Shown here: piece after piece, positions 1 through 9,254 of the stretch
How the letters are laid out: the number at the start of each line of letters is the position of its first letter
Position numbering within the stretch: position 1 is the stretch's first letter
Source: Acidobacteriota bacterium
GTDB lineage: Bacteria; Acidobacteriota; Terriglobia; Terriglobales; Acidobacteriaceae
Direction: 5' to 3'
Length of the DNA stretch: 64,000 nucleotides
Assembly: GCA_018268755.1 (NCBI GenBank)
Contig: JAFDVW010000014.1
Span: 117,344 to 181,343 of the forward strand
Notes under the pieces: generated by a model
Database searches by the model: none
Told to the model about the DNA's origin: nothing
The model's input: only the letters and a program-made list of their open reading frames with translations
Position numbers and translations under genes: made by a program

Positions 1-2
1 AT

Positions 3-302
3 TGCGATTACGCCGCCACCAAAGGGGCGCTCATCAGCATGGTGAAGGGGCTTTCCTCGGAGCTGGCCGGCGACGGCATCTACGTGAACTGCGTGGCCCC
101 AGGCTGGGTGGACACCGACATGTCGGCTGCCGCCCTGCGTGATCCCAAGACGCGCGCCCCCATTTTCGCCAAAATTCCCCTGGGGCGGGTAGGCACGCCG
201 CAGGAGATTGCCGCTCCCGTCTTATTCTTGTGCACGGAGCACGCCGGATTTATTACGGGCGAGGTCTTTAACGTGAATGGTGGGGCCGTACTGGTCGGCT
301 AA
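3..302 (+). CDS. SDR family oxidoreductase, C-terminal part (cut by window edge)
   Basis: The gene enters from the left edge, so only about 99 C-terminal residues are visible. The reading frame opens with the short-chain dehydrogenase catalytic YxxxK motif (YAATK), followed by the usual NCVAPGWVDTDM segment after the active site and the C-terminal pattern RVGTPQEIAAPVLFLC and ITGEVFNVNGG. These are classical features of NAD(P)-dependent SDRs of the FabG/glucose-dehydrogenase type. The Rossmann nucleotide-binding half lies outside the window, so cofactor preference and substrate cannot be judged. It ends with TAA and is followed 53 bp later by an unrelated secreted protein. Confidence 0.9.
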   Translation, partial: CDYAATKGALISMVKGLSSELAGDGIYVNCVAPGWVDTDMSAAALRDPKTRAPIFAKIPLGRVGTPQEIAAPVLFLCTEHAGFITGEVFNVNGGAVLVG

Positions 303-355
303 AAATACCGTGATCAGGGAAGGGGAAGCAGCTACAAAGGCCTCCTGCGCGTCTA

Positions 356-1156
356 ATGGAAAAGAGCATGAAAGTCCTGGCTACAGCCTTATTGCTGGCC
401 GGTCTGGCATGGGCGCAGAGCTCGCCCCAGCCCGCCTCCTCGTCCCTCCCCATTGACCAGGAGAATGCGCGCCAGGCCAAAGCCGTACTCGACCAGATGA
501 TCCAGGCCGTGGGCGGCGAGGCGTATCTTTCCGTACAGGATATGAGCGCGGAAGGCCGTACCTACAGCTTCTATCATGGCCGGCCGAACAGCTACGGCGT
601 GCAATTCTGGCGGTTCTACAAGTATCCCGACAAGGACCGCTACGAACTGACCAAGCAGCGGGACGTGCTGACCATTTACAACGGCGAGCAAGGATACGAG
701 GTCACCTTCAAAGGAGTGAAGTCGCTCGAGGCCAAGGACCTGAAGGACTATCAGCGCCGCCGCGACCACTCGCTCGACTGGGTGTTGCGCAAGTGGCTGA
801 AGGGGCCGGGCATGGCTCTGTTTTACGAGGGCCAAACGGTGGCCGAAGGCAAGCCGGTACAGCAGGTCACCATCATGGACGCGCGCAATGAAGCGGTGAC
901 CTTATATGTCGATACCGAGACCCATTTGCCGGTGAAGAAGTCTTACTCCTGGCGCGATGCCACCGACCAACAACGCAATGTGGAAGACGAAGTGTATGAC
1001 AACTACAAGCTGGTGCAGGGCATCTGGACGGCGCACACCGTGACCCGCTACTACAACGGCGACATGTCCAACCAACGCTTCATGAGCACGGTTACGTACA
1101 ATCAGAATCTGAGTGACTCCTTGTTCGATCCCGCCAACGCCACCAAGCGAAAGTAA
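356..1156 (+). CDS. Secreted LolA-like hypothetical protein
   Basis: A protein of 266 residues with an N-terminal signal peptide (hydrophobic LATALLLAGLAWA, probable cleavage after AWA). The rest is rich in beta-strand patterns (YELTKQRDVLTIYNGEQGYEV, VTLYVDTETHLPVKKSY), resembling periplasmic lipoprotein-carrier or outer-membrane-lipoprotein-sorting folds common in Acidobacteria. No catalytic motif is visible. The start could instead be the second ATG at 368, which has a GGAAA-type ribosome site in front of it; both give the same signal peptide. Function is unknown; the fold assignment is an inference from strand pattern only. Confidence 0.75.
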   Translation: MEKSMKVLATALLLAGLAWAQSSPQPASSSLPIDQENARQAKAVLDQMIQAVGGEAYLSVQDMSAEGRTYSFYHGRPNSYGVQFWRFYKYPDKDRYELTKQRDVLTIYNGEQGYEVTFKGVKSLEAKDLKDYQRRRDHSLDWVLRKWLKGPGMALFYEGQTVAEGKPVQQVTIMDARNEAVTLYVDTETHLPVKKSYSWRDATDQQRNVEDEVYDNYKLVQGIWTAHTVTRYYNGDMSNQRFMSTVTYNQNLSDSLFDPANATKRK

Positions 1157-1197
1157 GGGCGTCCTCTCTCCTGCGGCGTTTCAGAAAGGTAAAAAAC

Positions 1198-3891
1198 TTA
1201 CTGGAAGTTGCTGATCAGGATGACGTCGCTGGTGACGGTGCCTTTGAGGAGAAGCATCTGCTTGCCGTCACGCGACCAGGACAGGTCGAACAGAAGGCCG
1301 GAGGGAAATTGGGTGAGCTGTTGCGGGGCCCCGCCGCTCAAGGGCAGCTCCCAGACATTGGCGGCGCCGTTGTAGACCCGAACGAAGTGCAGGGCCTTCC
1401 CGGAAGGCGCCCAGTACAGGCCACGCGATCCAAGCGGAACCTGGCTGATGAAGTGCATGGGGCCGCCGGCCGTAGGGACCATGGCGACTTTCGGCAAGGG
1501 GACTGGGCTGCCCTCCTGGTAGCCGAAGGCCAGCTGGGTGCCGTCGGGTGAGACCCGCAGAGAGTTGCCGCCTTCGGGGACGGACACCAAGGGGACCGAA
1601 TCCCCGCCCTCCACCGACATGCGGAAGATCTTATCTTTGCCACTATAGAAGATCCACTTGCCGTCCGGGGAGCATTGCGACTCGCCGACGACCTCCTCGG
1701 CATAAGTCTTGCTGTTGGATCCGTCGGCATCCACGCGCCGCAGATCCAATTTACCGTTGTAGTAGTGGTTGAACAGGATGTAGCGGTCGCCGCACGCGGA
1801 AACCGAATTCACGTTGTGGGCTTCCGGAACCAGGAGAGTGGGCTGGCTGCCGTCGGCATTCATGATCCAAATGTCCCCGTTGGTGCGGGTGGCCAGTAAT
1901 TTCCCTCCTGGGCCGGGCTGGATTCGGGTATAGACCGCTTCGCCCGAGGTCAAGGGGCGAGCTTGCGAAGAATCTCCCCCTGGCACGCTGAAGATGTCGG
2001 AAGTGCGGGTGCGTTGAATTGTTGCCAGGGTTTTGCCGTCATGGGTAATGTCCAGACTGGGGGTGTAGTCGGAGAGGTCGTTGGTAAAACGGTGCAGCTC
2101 GCCTTTGGGATAGCCGATGCTTTGCAGTTGGCCGCGTCCCAGGATTTCTTCCGCGATGGACGCCAGGAGGGTGCTGCCATCCGGCATCCAGACCGGCCGC
2201 CCGATTCTTTCCGAGATCGGTTGCAACAGGGGATGAACCCGGCCATCGGAGACGTCAATGGCATTTAAGTGCCAATGGGATTCACTGCCTATCCCCAGGG
2301 TGGAATTGGTGATGGTGTTGCCATCCGGGGACCAAGTGGCCCCCCACATAAATCCGGCGAAGGCGGGCAGAGTGGCCAGCAGCCGTTCGCCGCTGCCGTC
2401 CGCCTGCGCAATGTGAATTTCGACGGCGTTATTATTGGGATCTCCGCGCTCGAAGACGAACTGCTTGCCGTCGGGAGAAAAGCTGACCGCGGAATCGATG
2501 TCCCGCACCAGTTGCCGTGGTGACCCTCCCAGCACCGGCATTTGGTAGAGATAACGGTAAGTCTCGGTGCTCTTGTCGGATCGAATGAAATAGATGTAAT
2601 TGCCGTCAGGAGAAAAACTCAGGCCAGGAAACTCCACCACATCGGGGGGCAGTACCTCAACGTCGCTCTTGGTGGCCACGTTGCGCACCCAAAGGCTCTG
2701 CTTCTCGCCGTCGCGCATGGCGTAGACGATGTAGCGTCCATCCGGAGAAATGGCCACCTGATTGGCCTTGCCGTTTTCCGTCAGCTTGGTGATCTGCATG
2801 GTTTGCAGATTGAAGCTGCGGGGCCGGGCCAGCAGCTTATAGCCGGCAAATCCCAGGACCGCCAGCAGCACAATGGCTGCCACAGCGACAGCGGCTTTGG
2901 GCAGGTCCTTTTTCGGCGCTTCCGCCGCGGCCGGAACTCTGGTGGAGGAGCTGCTGGCTAGCTCAGCGGCGGCGGGGCTGGCGCCGGAATCATAGGCGGC
3001 CCGTACCCGTCCCGAGGTGCTATCCCGCTTCAGGCGCTTGAGGTCGGCGGCAATCTCGGCCGCGCTCTGGTAGCGCAGTTCGCGGTCTTTCTCCAAAGCC
3101 TTTTCAATGATTTCTTCCAGCTTGGGGGGAAGGTCGGCGTTCATGCGCACTGCCGGGGTGGGCTCGCGGTTCAGAATAGCGTCGAAGATGACGGCCGAAG
3201 TATCGCCGCGAAAGGGCACAATCCCGGTGGCCATCTCATAAAGCACCGCGCCGAAAGAAAACAGGTCGCTGCGCGCATCCAGTTCCTTGCCCTTGGCCTG
3301 TTCCGGCGACATATAGGCGACGGTGCCGATGGCCGTGCCCGGGCTGGTAAGAAACTCATGATGCATCGCCTCCGTGGCCTGGGTCGGCGCGTTGACCGAG
3401 GCGCCGGAATCGCTGGTTCGCCCGCTGACTTTGGCCAGGCCAAAGTCCAGCACCTTGGCGTGCCCACGCTTGGTCACGAAGATGTTGGCGGGCTTGATAT
3501 CGCGATGCACAATGCCCTGGCCATGCGCGGCGTCGAGCGCATCGGCGATCTCAATGGCCAGCTCGAGCAGAACATTCATCTCCAGCGGACGCCCCGAAAT
3601 GCGGTGCTTCAGGGTCACGCCGTCCAGGTACTCCATCACGATGAAGGCCTGCCCATTGTCTTCCCCGATGTCGTAAATGGTGCAGATATTGGGATGGTTC
3701 AAGGCGGAGGCGGCTTTGGCCTCGCGCCGGAAGCGCTCCAGGGCCTGGCGGTCCTGGGCGACATTTTCAGGAAGGAATTTCAGCGCCACGAAGCGGCTCA
3801 GCCGGGTGTCTTCGGCTTTGTACACCACGCCCATGCCGCCGCCACCCAGTTTTTCGACAATGCTGTAGTGCGAGATGGTTTGGCCGATCAT
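1198..3891 (-). CDS. Membrane Ser/Thr protein kinase with extracytoplasmic TolB/WD40-like propeller
   Basis: About 897 residues. The N-terminal cytoplasmic kinase has the glycine loop GGGGMG (residues 16-21), the ATP-binding lysine in VALK (about 38), the catalytic loop HRDIKPAN, the DFG metal motif and a [10 protein letters not shown] activation segment, so all key Hanks-type residues are present. One transmembrane helix lies near residues 333-355, followed by repeated SPDG-containing blades (for example [20 protein letters not shown]) of a TolB-like beta-propeller. Start chosen at 3891 because this family begins MIGQTISHY right before the kinase; a further ATG at 3954 would add 21 untypical residues. 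Such kinases are greatly expanded in Acidobacteria. The propeller may sense a ligand; the ligand is unknown. Confidence 0.9.
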   Translation of the reverse strand: MIGQTISHYSIVEKLGGGGMGVVYKAEDTRLSRFVALKFLPENVAQDRQALERFRREAKAASALNHPNICTIYDIGEDNGQAFIVMEYLDGVTLKHRISGRPLEMNVLLELAIEIADALDAAHGQGIVHRDIKPANIFVTKRGHAKVLDFGLAKVSGRTSDSGASVNAPTQATEAMHHEFLTSPGTAIGTVAYMSPEQAKGKELDARSDLFSFGAVLYEMATGIVPFRGDTSAVIFDAILNREPTPAVRMNADLPPKLEEIIEKALEKDRELRYQSAAEIAADLKRLKRDSTSGRVRAAYDSGASPAAAELASSSSTRVPAAAEAPKKDLPKAAVAVAAIVLLAVLGFAGYKLLARPRSFNLQTMQITKLTENGKANQVAISPDGRYIVYAMRDGEKQSLWVRNVATKSDVEVLPPDVVEFPGLSFSPDGNYIYFIRSDKSTETYRYLYQMPVLGGSPRQLVRDIDSAVSFSPDGKQFVFERGDPNNNAVEIHIAQADGSGERLLATLPAFAGFMWGATWSPDGNTITNSTLGIGSESHWHLNAIDVSDGRVHPLLQPISERIGRPVWMPDGSTLLASIAEEILGRGQLQSIGYPKGELHRFTNDLSDYTPSLDITHDGKTLATIQRTRTSDIFSVPGGDSSQARPLTSGEAVYTRIQPGPGGKLLATRTNGDIWIMNADGSQPTLLVPEAHNVNSVSACGDRYILFNHYYNGKLDLRRVDADGSNSKTYAEEVVGESQCSPDGKWIFYSGKDKIFRMSVEGGDSVPLVSVPEGGNSLRVSPDGTQLAFGYQEGSPVPLPKVAMVPTAGGPMHFISQVPLGSRGLYWAPSGKALHFVRVYNGAANVWELPLSGGAPQQLTQFPSGLLFDLSWSRDGKQMLLLKGTVTSDVILISNFQ

Positions 3892-4020
3892 GAATAAGGA
3901 AGAGAAAGCATTGTACCCGAAGGCGCGACGCTTGGGCAGGGATGGGCCCTCCATCTCCCGGGGAGGCCCCGCGCTTATCGCGTTCTTGGGGGCGGGGTTT
4001 GTGGGAAGGCTATTGGCTGC

Positions 4021-4464
4021 TTATTTTCCGCAGTCTTCCCGCCCATTGTCGGCGATGCCCGAGATCAGCCAGCGGCCGTTGCGCAGAACGAGGTTCGCGA
4101 TATCGGTGCCGCAATGGTGGACCTTGCCGTCCAGCAGAAACTCATAAGGGACCCAGATCACGGCGAGGTCGCGGTCGATATGCACCACGGGATCGTGGAT
4201 GCGTTCCTCGATGCGGTCGGTCCCGCCGATATGCTCGACGAAGACATCGAAGTGCATCTGAATGATCTGGTCTTTACGTTTGAGGGTCACCATCCCGCCC
4301 GGCAACAGCTGCTCGCGCACGGCTTCTTTGTCGTGCTTCGCCATGCCATCGAACAGCTTTTGCAGCGGGGCCAGAACGGCTTGTTCCTCGGCGGTGAGGG
4401 CAGGGGACGGGCTGGCGAGAAGCCCGAGAGCAAAGACTGCGAGCAGACAGGCGCTGCGCAACAT
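4021..4464 (-). CDS. Secreted NTF2-like (SnoaL/DUF4440-type) protein
   Basis: A 147-residue protein with a signal peptide (LLAVFALGLLASPSPA). The mature part begins with a long helix containing LQKLFDGMAKHDKEAV and then beta-strands with DLAVIWVPYEFLLDGKVHHCG and NGRWLISGIADNG, the arrangement of NTF2-like cone folds of the DUF4440 type. No signal for a specific activity. It lies downstream of the YtxH-like gene on the same strand and about 130 bp upstream of the kinase gene; co-transcription is possible but not shown. Confidence 0.7.
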   Translation of the reverse strand: MLRSACLLAVFALGLLASPSPALTAEEQAVLAPLQKLFDGMAKHDKEAVREQLLPGGMVTLKRKDQIIQMHFDVFVEHIGGTDRIEERIHDPVVHIDRDLAVIWVPYEFLLDGKVHHCGTDIANLVLRNGRWLISGIADNGREDCGK

Positions 4465-4554
4465 CCGGCTACCATACGACTTTGCCTGCGCTGCGGCAAG
4501 TCATAGATACACGTAGAGCACGTCATCCAGCACGCGCCGGATCCTCGTCCAGCC

Positions 4555-4980
4555 TCACTCGCCGTAAGTGCCCGTCGCAGCCTGCACTTCGCGGGACTTC
4601 GAACGCACCTTGTCGCCCAAATCCTGCACCTTGCCGGCAATATTGCTGCGTGTCTCGCGGCCACTGGCCGGGGCCAGCAATATGCCTACACCTACGCCGA
4701 CGCCCACGCCCAACAGCAATGCTCCTGTGTTGACGATGAAGTCGGAATCATCTCCTCGCAGTGCAGCCGCGGCGCGGCGCGCCCGGCGGGAGGCGGTGCC
4801 GTAGGTATCGCGGGCCCGGTCGGCCGTTTCGTCGTAGAAATCACGCGCCCGGTCGTAGCCCTCGCTGGCCCGGCTGTGGACGTCGTCCATGCCGTCCGCC
4901 AGGCGGTCGCGCAGCGCGTCCAGCAGGTAGACGCCCGCCCCTAACATCATGCTAGTCATTGCTTTATTGCGTAGTCGCAT
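4555..4980 (-). CDS. YtxH-like small membrane protein
   Basis: A 141-residue protein. The N-terminal half is amphipathic and charged (repeated RARD/YDRARDF segments, likely helical). A glycine-rich membrane segment VGVGVGVGILLAPASG (about residues 92-107) followed by RxxR is the hallmark of YtxH/gas-vesicle-like proteins. These are often stress-related, but their biochemical role is unknown. The ATG is preceded by GGAGG at a good distance. Transcribed leftwards, away from the toxin-antitoxin pair. Confidence 0.75.
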   Translation of the reverse strand: MRLRNKAMTSMMLGAGVYLLDALRDRLADGMDDVHSRASEGYDRARDFYDETADRARDTYGTASRRARRAAAALRGDDSDFIVNTGALLLGVGVGVGVGILLAPASGRETRSNIAGKVQDLGDKVRSKSREVQAATGTYGE

Positions 4981-5105
4981 AACAAACCTCCGAAAGGATT
5001 ACCCTTCCATAGATGCGGGTGGCTGACGGAGTGTTGGCAGGGGAATTGGTGGCCTGACGGGTCTTCAGCCGGGGATTGGCGCGGATAGCAATGCTAAAGT
5101 CGAAA

Positions 5106-5561
5106 TTATGGCCACCGTAGAGCAACTTTTCCAGATCCAGAAATGCTGGCGATGAAAGGCGGATGATATCGGCGGCAGGTTCTGACGATTGCCGGGAGTG
5201 CAGCGATCAGGATATCTGCCATCTCTGCGCCACTGTAATTTCCTGATGAAAAGTAGAACTCACGCACACGATTTTCTATTACGGCTGATTTTTCCAACTC
5301 GTTGTAGCGAATTCTCTTATCTTTGGTAATGATTGTCCAGCCGCGTTCGCCTACAAATGGAAGCCAAACAACATCTTCAGTGCCAGGAGGAAAATGACGA
5401 CCATGGCGTTCATGCTTCACGCCAAACTGTGTCAGCGCGTCGAGAATAGGCTTGCAGTTGTGAAGATTTTCATCCAAGTACAAAACAAAATCTTCAGGCA
5501 GCTTCTGCCGTTCTCTGTTCCCACCGGATTGCTTCTTCGATTTGCCGCGGCTTGACGCCAT
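5106..5561 (-). CDS. PIN-like toxin, VapC45 type
   Basis: A 151-residue protein. It contains YLDENL near residue 29, the DEN acidic start of PIN-like ribonucleases of the DUF5615/VapC45 group, then HFPPGTEDVVWL and GWTIITKDKRI, the two further acidic stations of this fold. The first 20 residues are basic and probably disordered. Its gene overlaps the upstream antitoxin gene by 68 bp, indicating translational coupling. In characterised relatives (VapBC45 of Mycobacterium tuberculosis) such proteins are RNases held in check by the partner. The DNA is noticeably AT-richer than its neighbours, suggesting horizontal acquisition. Confidence 0.8.
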   Translation of the reverse strand: MASSRGKSKKQSGGNRERQKLPEDFVLYLDENLHNCKPILDALTQFGVKHERHGRHFPPGTEDVVWLPFVGERGWTIITKDKRIRYNELEKSAVIENRVREFYFSSGNYSGAEMADILIAALPAIVRTCRRYHPPFIASISGSGKVALRWP

Positions 5562-6168
5562 ATTCAGATGCTAGGTCGTCTATGGATTCCCGGGCATTGA
5601 ACCTGGAAGCGACAACTGCAGTCGAAATGCCGGTGCCAGCAATTACCGGCTTGCCAAAGCCAACGGTCGGATTAATCTGAATAAGCTTGGGCTCGTCCTG
5701 CTTTCGCTCCATCACAAATGGGTAAAACTTGAAAAGGCCTTTTGAATCACGTTCGATACGTTCCAGATAAAATTCCATCACCCCAGGGATGAGGATTTGT
5801 TGGTCCCTAGAGAGGTTCACGATGCGTCCGAGGTGCTCGACAAAAAGGTCTCGCCGGTCTGTCTGGAATGCCTGTTGCAATAAAGGGTGTTTATGCTTAA
5901 CGTATTTGCCAAGATTGATCAGAGCCTTGCGCACGCGAGGGATTTTAACCTCGTAGATCGCGCGCATGCTGCTGAGCATATGGCACTCCAACAGGTTAGT
6001 AAAAGAGAGCCGGGCAGGATCACGATTTGCGAGTATCACCAGAGGAGGAATAGAGCCTCCTCCTTGAACCCAATAGCGAAGCGTGTTGAGCGGAACCCGC
6101 AGATATTGAGCGGCTTCGGAGAGACCATAAATAGGCGTCTCCATTAACGCATGGATTGGCTCCTTCAT
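5494..6168 (-). CDS. Antitoxin, VapB45-like HTH plus DUF433
   Basis: A 224-residue protein. The N-terminal part has a MerR/excisionase-like helix-turn-helix (GLSEAAQYLRVPLNTLRYWV, residues about 15-34). The C-terminal part is a DUF433 domain with the typical IQINPTVGFGKPVIAGTGIS segment and a helix pair (ESIDDLASEYGVKPRQIEEAI). This two-domain arrangement matches VapB45 antitoxins that bind their own promoter and neutralise a PIN-like partner. The start ATG at 6168 has a strong GGAGG upstream. Expressed first, with the toxin gene overlapping its 3' end; autorepression through the region 6170-6250 is expected but inferred. Confidence 0.85.
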   Translation of the reverse strand: MKEPIHALMETPIYGLSEAAQYLRVPLNTLRYWVQGGGSIPPLVILANRDPARLSFTNLLECHMLSSMRAIYEVKIPRVRKALINLGKYVKHKHPLLQQAFQTDRRDLFVEHLGRIVNLSRDQQILIPGVMEFYLERIERDSKGLFKFYPFVMERKQDEPKLIQINPTVGFGKPVIAGTGISTAVVASRFNARESIDDLASEYGVKPRQIEEAIRWEQRTAEAA

Positions 6169-6254
6169 AAGGCCTCCTCTAGCTCAAGCATAAAGCAATC
6201 GAAAGGACCCGTCATCGGTTTCTTAAGAAACCTAAACGACAGAGTTAACAAACC

Positions 6255-6280
6255 AAAGCCCCGGCTTGCGCCGGGGCTTT
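6255..6280 (-). terminator. Perfect hairpin terminator behind gyrA
   Basis: An 11-bp perfect inverted repeat (AAAGCCCCGGC / GCCGGGGCTTT) with a 4-nt loop ends 17 bp after the gyrA stop codon, on the exit side of the gyrA transcript. The arms carry A/T runs on both sides, giving a T-rich tail in the minus-strand RNA. It also insulates the antitoxin promoter that lies just beyond it. Confidence 0.8.
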
Positions 6281-6297
6281 TCTAGCGAACAGCTGGT

Positions 6298-8937
6298 TTA
6301 CTGAATCAACGTCCCGCCATTGCTCGGCTCTTCTTCCGGAGCGATGACCACGGCTGCCGCCACGCGGTCGCCGGGTTCGAGATGCAGCAGGCGAACGCCC
6401 TGCGCGCTGCGTCCCGATTCGCGGATGGTCGTCGAATCCATGCGAATGATCTTGCCGTACTGGCTGATCAGCATGACCTCCGACTTCTCCGTGACCTGTG
6501 CGATACCGGTGACTTTGCCGTTGCGTTCTGTGGTCTTCACGTTGATGACGCCCGAGCCGCCGCGCCCTTGCAGGCGGTACTCCTCGGCGGGAGTGCGCTT
6601 GCCGTAGCCGTTCTCGGTCACGGAAAGAATCAGCGAGCCCTTCTCCGGCACCTGCACTTCATCGGTGTCCTCCTTCTTGGGTTTCGCCTTCGATGGGTCG
6701 GCCTTGGACGTGGTCGCCATGCCGACCAGGTAATCGCCCTTTTCCATGCGGATGCCCCACACCCCATAGGCCTGCCGGCCCATGGGACGGACATCCTCTT
6801 CGTCGAAGCGGATGGCCTGGCCTTCGTGCGTGGCCAGGAAGATGATCTGCTGCCCGTCGGTGAGCGAAGCTGAGACCAGTTCATCGCCCTGCTCGATGCT
6901 GATGGCATAAATGCCGTTCGAGCGCACGTGCGAGAACTCCTTCAACTCCGACTTCTTCACCAGGCCGTTGCGGGTGGCGAAGAAGATGTACTTGCCGGCT
7001 TCTTCCAGATTGCGGACGGCCAGCATGGTGCGCACGGTTTCGCCGGCTTGCAGCGAAACCAGATTGCCCACGTGCTTGCCGCGTCCGGCGGCGCTGACGT
7101 CGGGGATCTCGTAGACCTTCAGCCAGTACACCCGGCCTGCGCTGGTGAAGACCAGAATGAAGGCGTGGGTGGAGGCAATGAAGAGGTGCTCGACGAAATC
7201 CTCGTCGCGCGTTTTCATGCCGGTGCGGCCCGTGCCGCCGCGGCGCTGCATGCGGTAGGTGGAGATCGGCGTGCGCTTGAAGTAGCCGGAGTGGCTCACC
7301 GTGACTGCCACCTGCTCATCGGCGATCAGGTCTTCCAGGTGAATTTCCGCGGCTTCATCTTCAATCACCGTGCGGCGCTCGTCACCGTACTGCTTCTTCA
7401 CTTCTTCCAGTTCTTTGATGATGACGCTGCGCAGCTTTTTCTCCGAGCTGAGGATCGCTTCATATTCCGCGATACGCTCGCGGGTTTCTTTCAACTCGTT
7501 GCTGATTTCATCGATCGACAGCCGGGTCAGGCGGTGCAATTGCAGTTCGAGAATGGCGTCCGCCTGGCGCGCGCTGAAGGGCTTTTCCGGATCGAGTTTC
7601 GGCGTGCGTCCGGTGGTGTTGATATCGATCTTCTTGCCGCCGAAATACGCCACCAAATTTTCGCGGGCCTCGGCGCGGTTGGCGCTGCCGCGGATAATGG
7701 CAATGACATTGTCCAGGTGGTCGAGCGCCGTGATGTAGCCTTCCAAAATGTGCTCGCGCTCGCGGGCCTTGTTCAGCAGGTAGGCGGTGCGGCGGCGCAC
7801 CACATCGACGCGATGGTCGATGAAGTACTTGATCGCCGGGATCAGCCCCATCTCTTTCGGCTGGCCCTGCGCGATGGCCAGCAGGATCATGCTGAAGCTC
7901 TCCTGCATCTGGGTGTGCTTGAAGAGCTGGTTGAGCACGATCTGCGGCTCGGCCCCGCGCTTCAGCTCGACCACGATGCGCATGCCTTCGCGGTCGCTCT
8001 CGTCGCGAATGTCCGAGATGTCTTCAATGTCCTTGTTATTGACCAGCTGGGCAATGCGCTCGATCAGACGGGCCTTGTTCACCTGGAAGGGGATCTCGGT
8101 GACGATGATGGCCTGCTTGTCTTTGGTGATGTTCTCAATAGCGGCCTTGGCGCGCATCACAAAGCGGCCGCGTCCGGTCTTGTAGGCTTCCAGAATGCCG
8201 CTGCGGCCGTGAATGATGCCGGCGGTCGGGAAGTCGGGCCCCTGCACGAACTTCAGAATTTCCGGCAGCGTGGCGTTGGGATTGTTCACCAGCGTGATGG
8301 TGGCGTCGATGATCTCCGTCAAATTGTGCGGCGGGATCTTCGTCGCCATGCCCACCGCGATGCCGTCCGCGCCGTTCACCAGCAGGTTGGGAATGCGCGT
8401 GGGCAGAACATCGGGCTCAATTTCGCTGTCGTCGTAGTTGGGACGAAAGTCGACGGTTTCCTTGTCCAGGTCTTCCAGCAGCGCGGTGGCTACATGCATC
8501 AGCTTGGCTTCGGTGTAGCGGTCCGCCGCCGGCGGGTCGCCATCGACCGAGCCGAAGTTCCCCTGCCCGAAGATCAGCGGATAGCGCATGCTCCACGTCT
8601 GCGCCAGACGCACCAATGCGTCATACACCGCGAGGTTGCCGTGGGGATGGTACTTACCCATCACGTCTCCGACGATCCTGGCGCACTTACGGGTGGCTTT
8701 GTTGGGCGCCAGTCCCATCTGCTGCATGGTGTAAAGAATGCGGCGATGCACCGGCTTCAAGCCGTCGCGCACATCGGGCAAGGCGCGCCCGATGATGACC
8801 GACATCGAATAATCGAGATACGACCGGCGCATCTCTTCTTCGATATTGACCGGTTGAATGCTCAACGCGCCGGGGCTGCCACCCTCACCGGGTGGAGGCG
8901 TCAACGGAAGTTCTGGGTTCTGGGGATCGTCGGGCAT
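6298..8937 (-). CDS. gyrA: DNA gyrase subunit A
   Basis: An 879-residue protein of normal GyrA length. It contains [20 protein letters not shown] (residues 40-59), HRRILYTM, the quinolone-resistance region around [10 protein letters not shown] (97-106), and the catalytic tyrosine in RYTEAKL (Y141). The C-terminal half has the repeated blades of the DNA-wrapping pinwheel and a GyrA-box-like QRRGGTG (the usual Lys is Thr here). It cuts and re-joins DNA to introduce negative supercoils together with GyrB, which is not in this window. Position 102, equivalent to E. coli Ser83, is Leu and position 101 (Asp82) is Asn. A ParC-like paralogue cannot be formally excluded. Confidence 0.95.
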   Translation of the reverse strand: MPDDPQNPELPLTPPPGEGGSPGALSIQPVNIEEEMRRSYLDYSMSVIIGRALPDVRDGLKPVHRRILYTMQQMGLAPNKATRKCARIVGDVMGKYHPHGNLAVYDALVRLAQTWSMRYPLIFGQGNFGSVDGDPPAADRYTEAKLMHVATALLEDLDKETVDFRPNYDDSEIEPDVLPTRIPNLLVNGADGIAVGMATKIPPHNLTEIIDATITLVNNPNATLPEILKFVQGPDFPTAGIIHGRSGILEAYKTGRGRFVMRAKAAIENITKDKQAIIVTEIPFQVNKARLIERIAQLVNNKDIEDISDIRDESDREGMRIVVELKRGAEPQIVLNQLFKHTQMQESFSMILLAIAQGQPKEMGLIPAIKYFIDHRVDVVRRRTAYLLNKAREREHILEGYITALDHLDNVIAIIRGSANRAEARENLVAYFGGKKIDINTTGRTPKLDPEKPFSARQADAILELQLHRLTRLSIDEISNELKETRERIAEYEAILSSEKKLRSVIIKELEEVKKQYGDERRTVIEDEAAEIHLEDLIADEQVAVTVSHSGYFKRTPISTYRMQRRGGTGRTGMKTRDEDFVEHLFIASTHAFILVFTSAGRVYWLKVYEIPDVSAAGRGKHVGNLVSLQAGETVRTMLAVRNLEEAGKYIFFATRNGLVKKSELKEFSHVRSNGIYAISIEQGDELVSASLTDGQQIIFLATHEGQAIRFDEEDVRPMGRQAYGVWGIRMEKGDYLVGMATTSKADPSKAKPKKEDTDEVQVPEKGSLILSVTENGYGKRTPAEEYRLQGRGGSGVINVKTTERNGKVTGIAQVTEKSEVMLISQYGKIIRMDSTTIRESGRSAQGVRLLHLEPGDRVAAAVVIAPEEEPSNGGTLIQ

Positions 8938-9254
8938 GAAAAAGCTCCTGGCTCTGAGCGGCTAGCTTTGGGCTCGGGATGCTGTAAATAATTGCAATCT
9001 AAGGCAGTTACTGACCGGGAAACCGTAAATCATTATAGCATTCTTGGGCTCGGTGTGCAGGCGGTAGCAGCCTGGCCGGTGATGAAGTGAGCAACCCACG
9101 TGTAGGGGCAGGTGTCCCTTCGACAAGCTCAGGGCAAGCCCTCACCTGCCCGGCGGAGCAGCTCCGCATGGCGCAAGGTTTCACCGTCGCGCTTCGCTCG
9201 ACTGCCCGGATGTGGACATCCGGGCCTACATAACCTGTGGCGACAAAGAGAAAA
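8938..9254. repeat. Intergenic region with inverted-repeat element (family B)
   Basis: No gene is visible. The gyrA upstream region (8938-9050) is followed by a repeat-like block at about 9105-9235. It holds GCAGGTG ... CACCTGC arms around a CCTTCGACAAGCTCAGG core, then CTCCGC-rich sequence, then a perfect hairpin GCCCGGATGT / ACATCCGGGC at about 9206-9228. A related core (CCTTCGACTACGCTCAGG) recurs at 59779-59796, so this is a dispersed element and not a unique regulatory site. Confidence 0.6.

Noticed and set aside
6928..8991. 687-codon open frame opposite gyrA
   Set aside because: A shadow of high-GC codon use on the other strand; gyrA has complete family motifs and the shadow has none.
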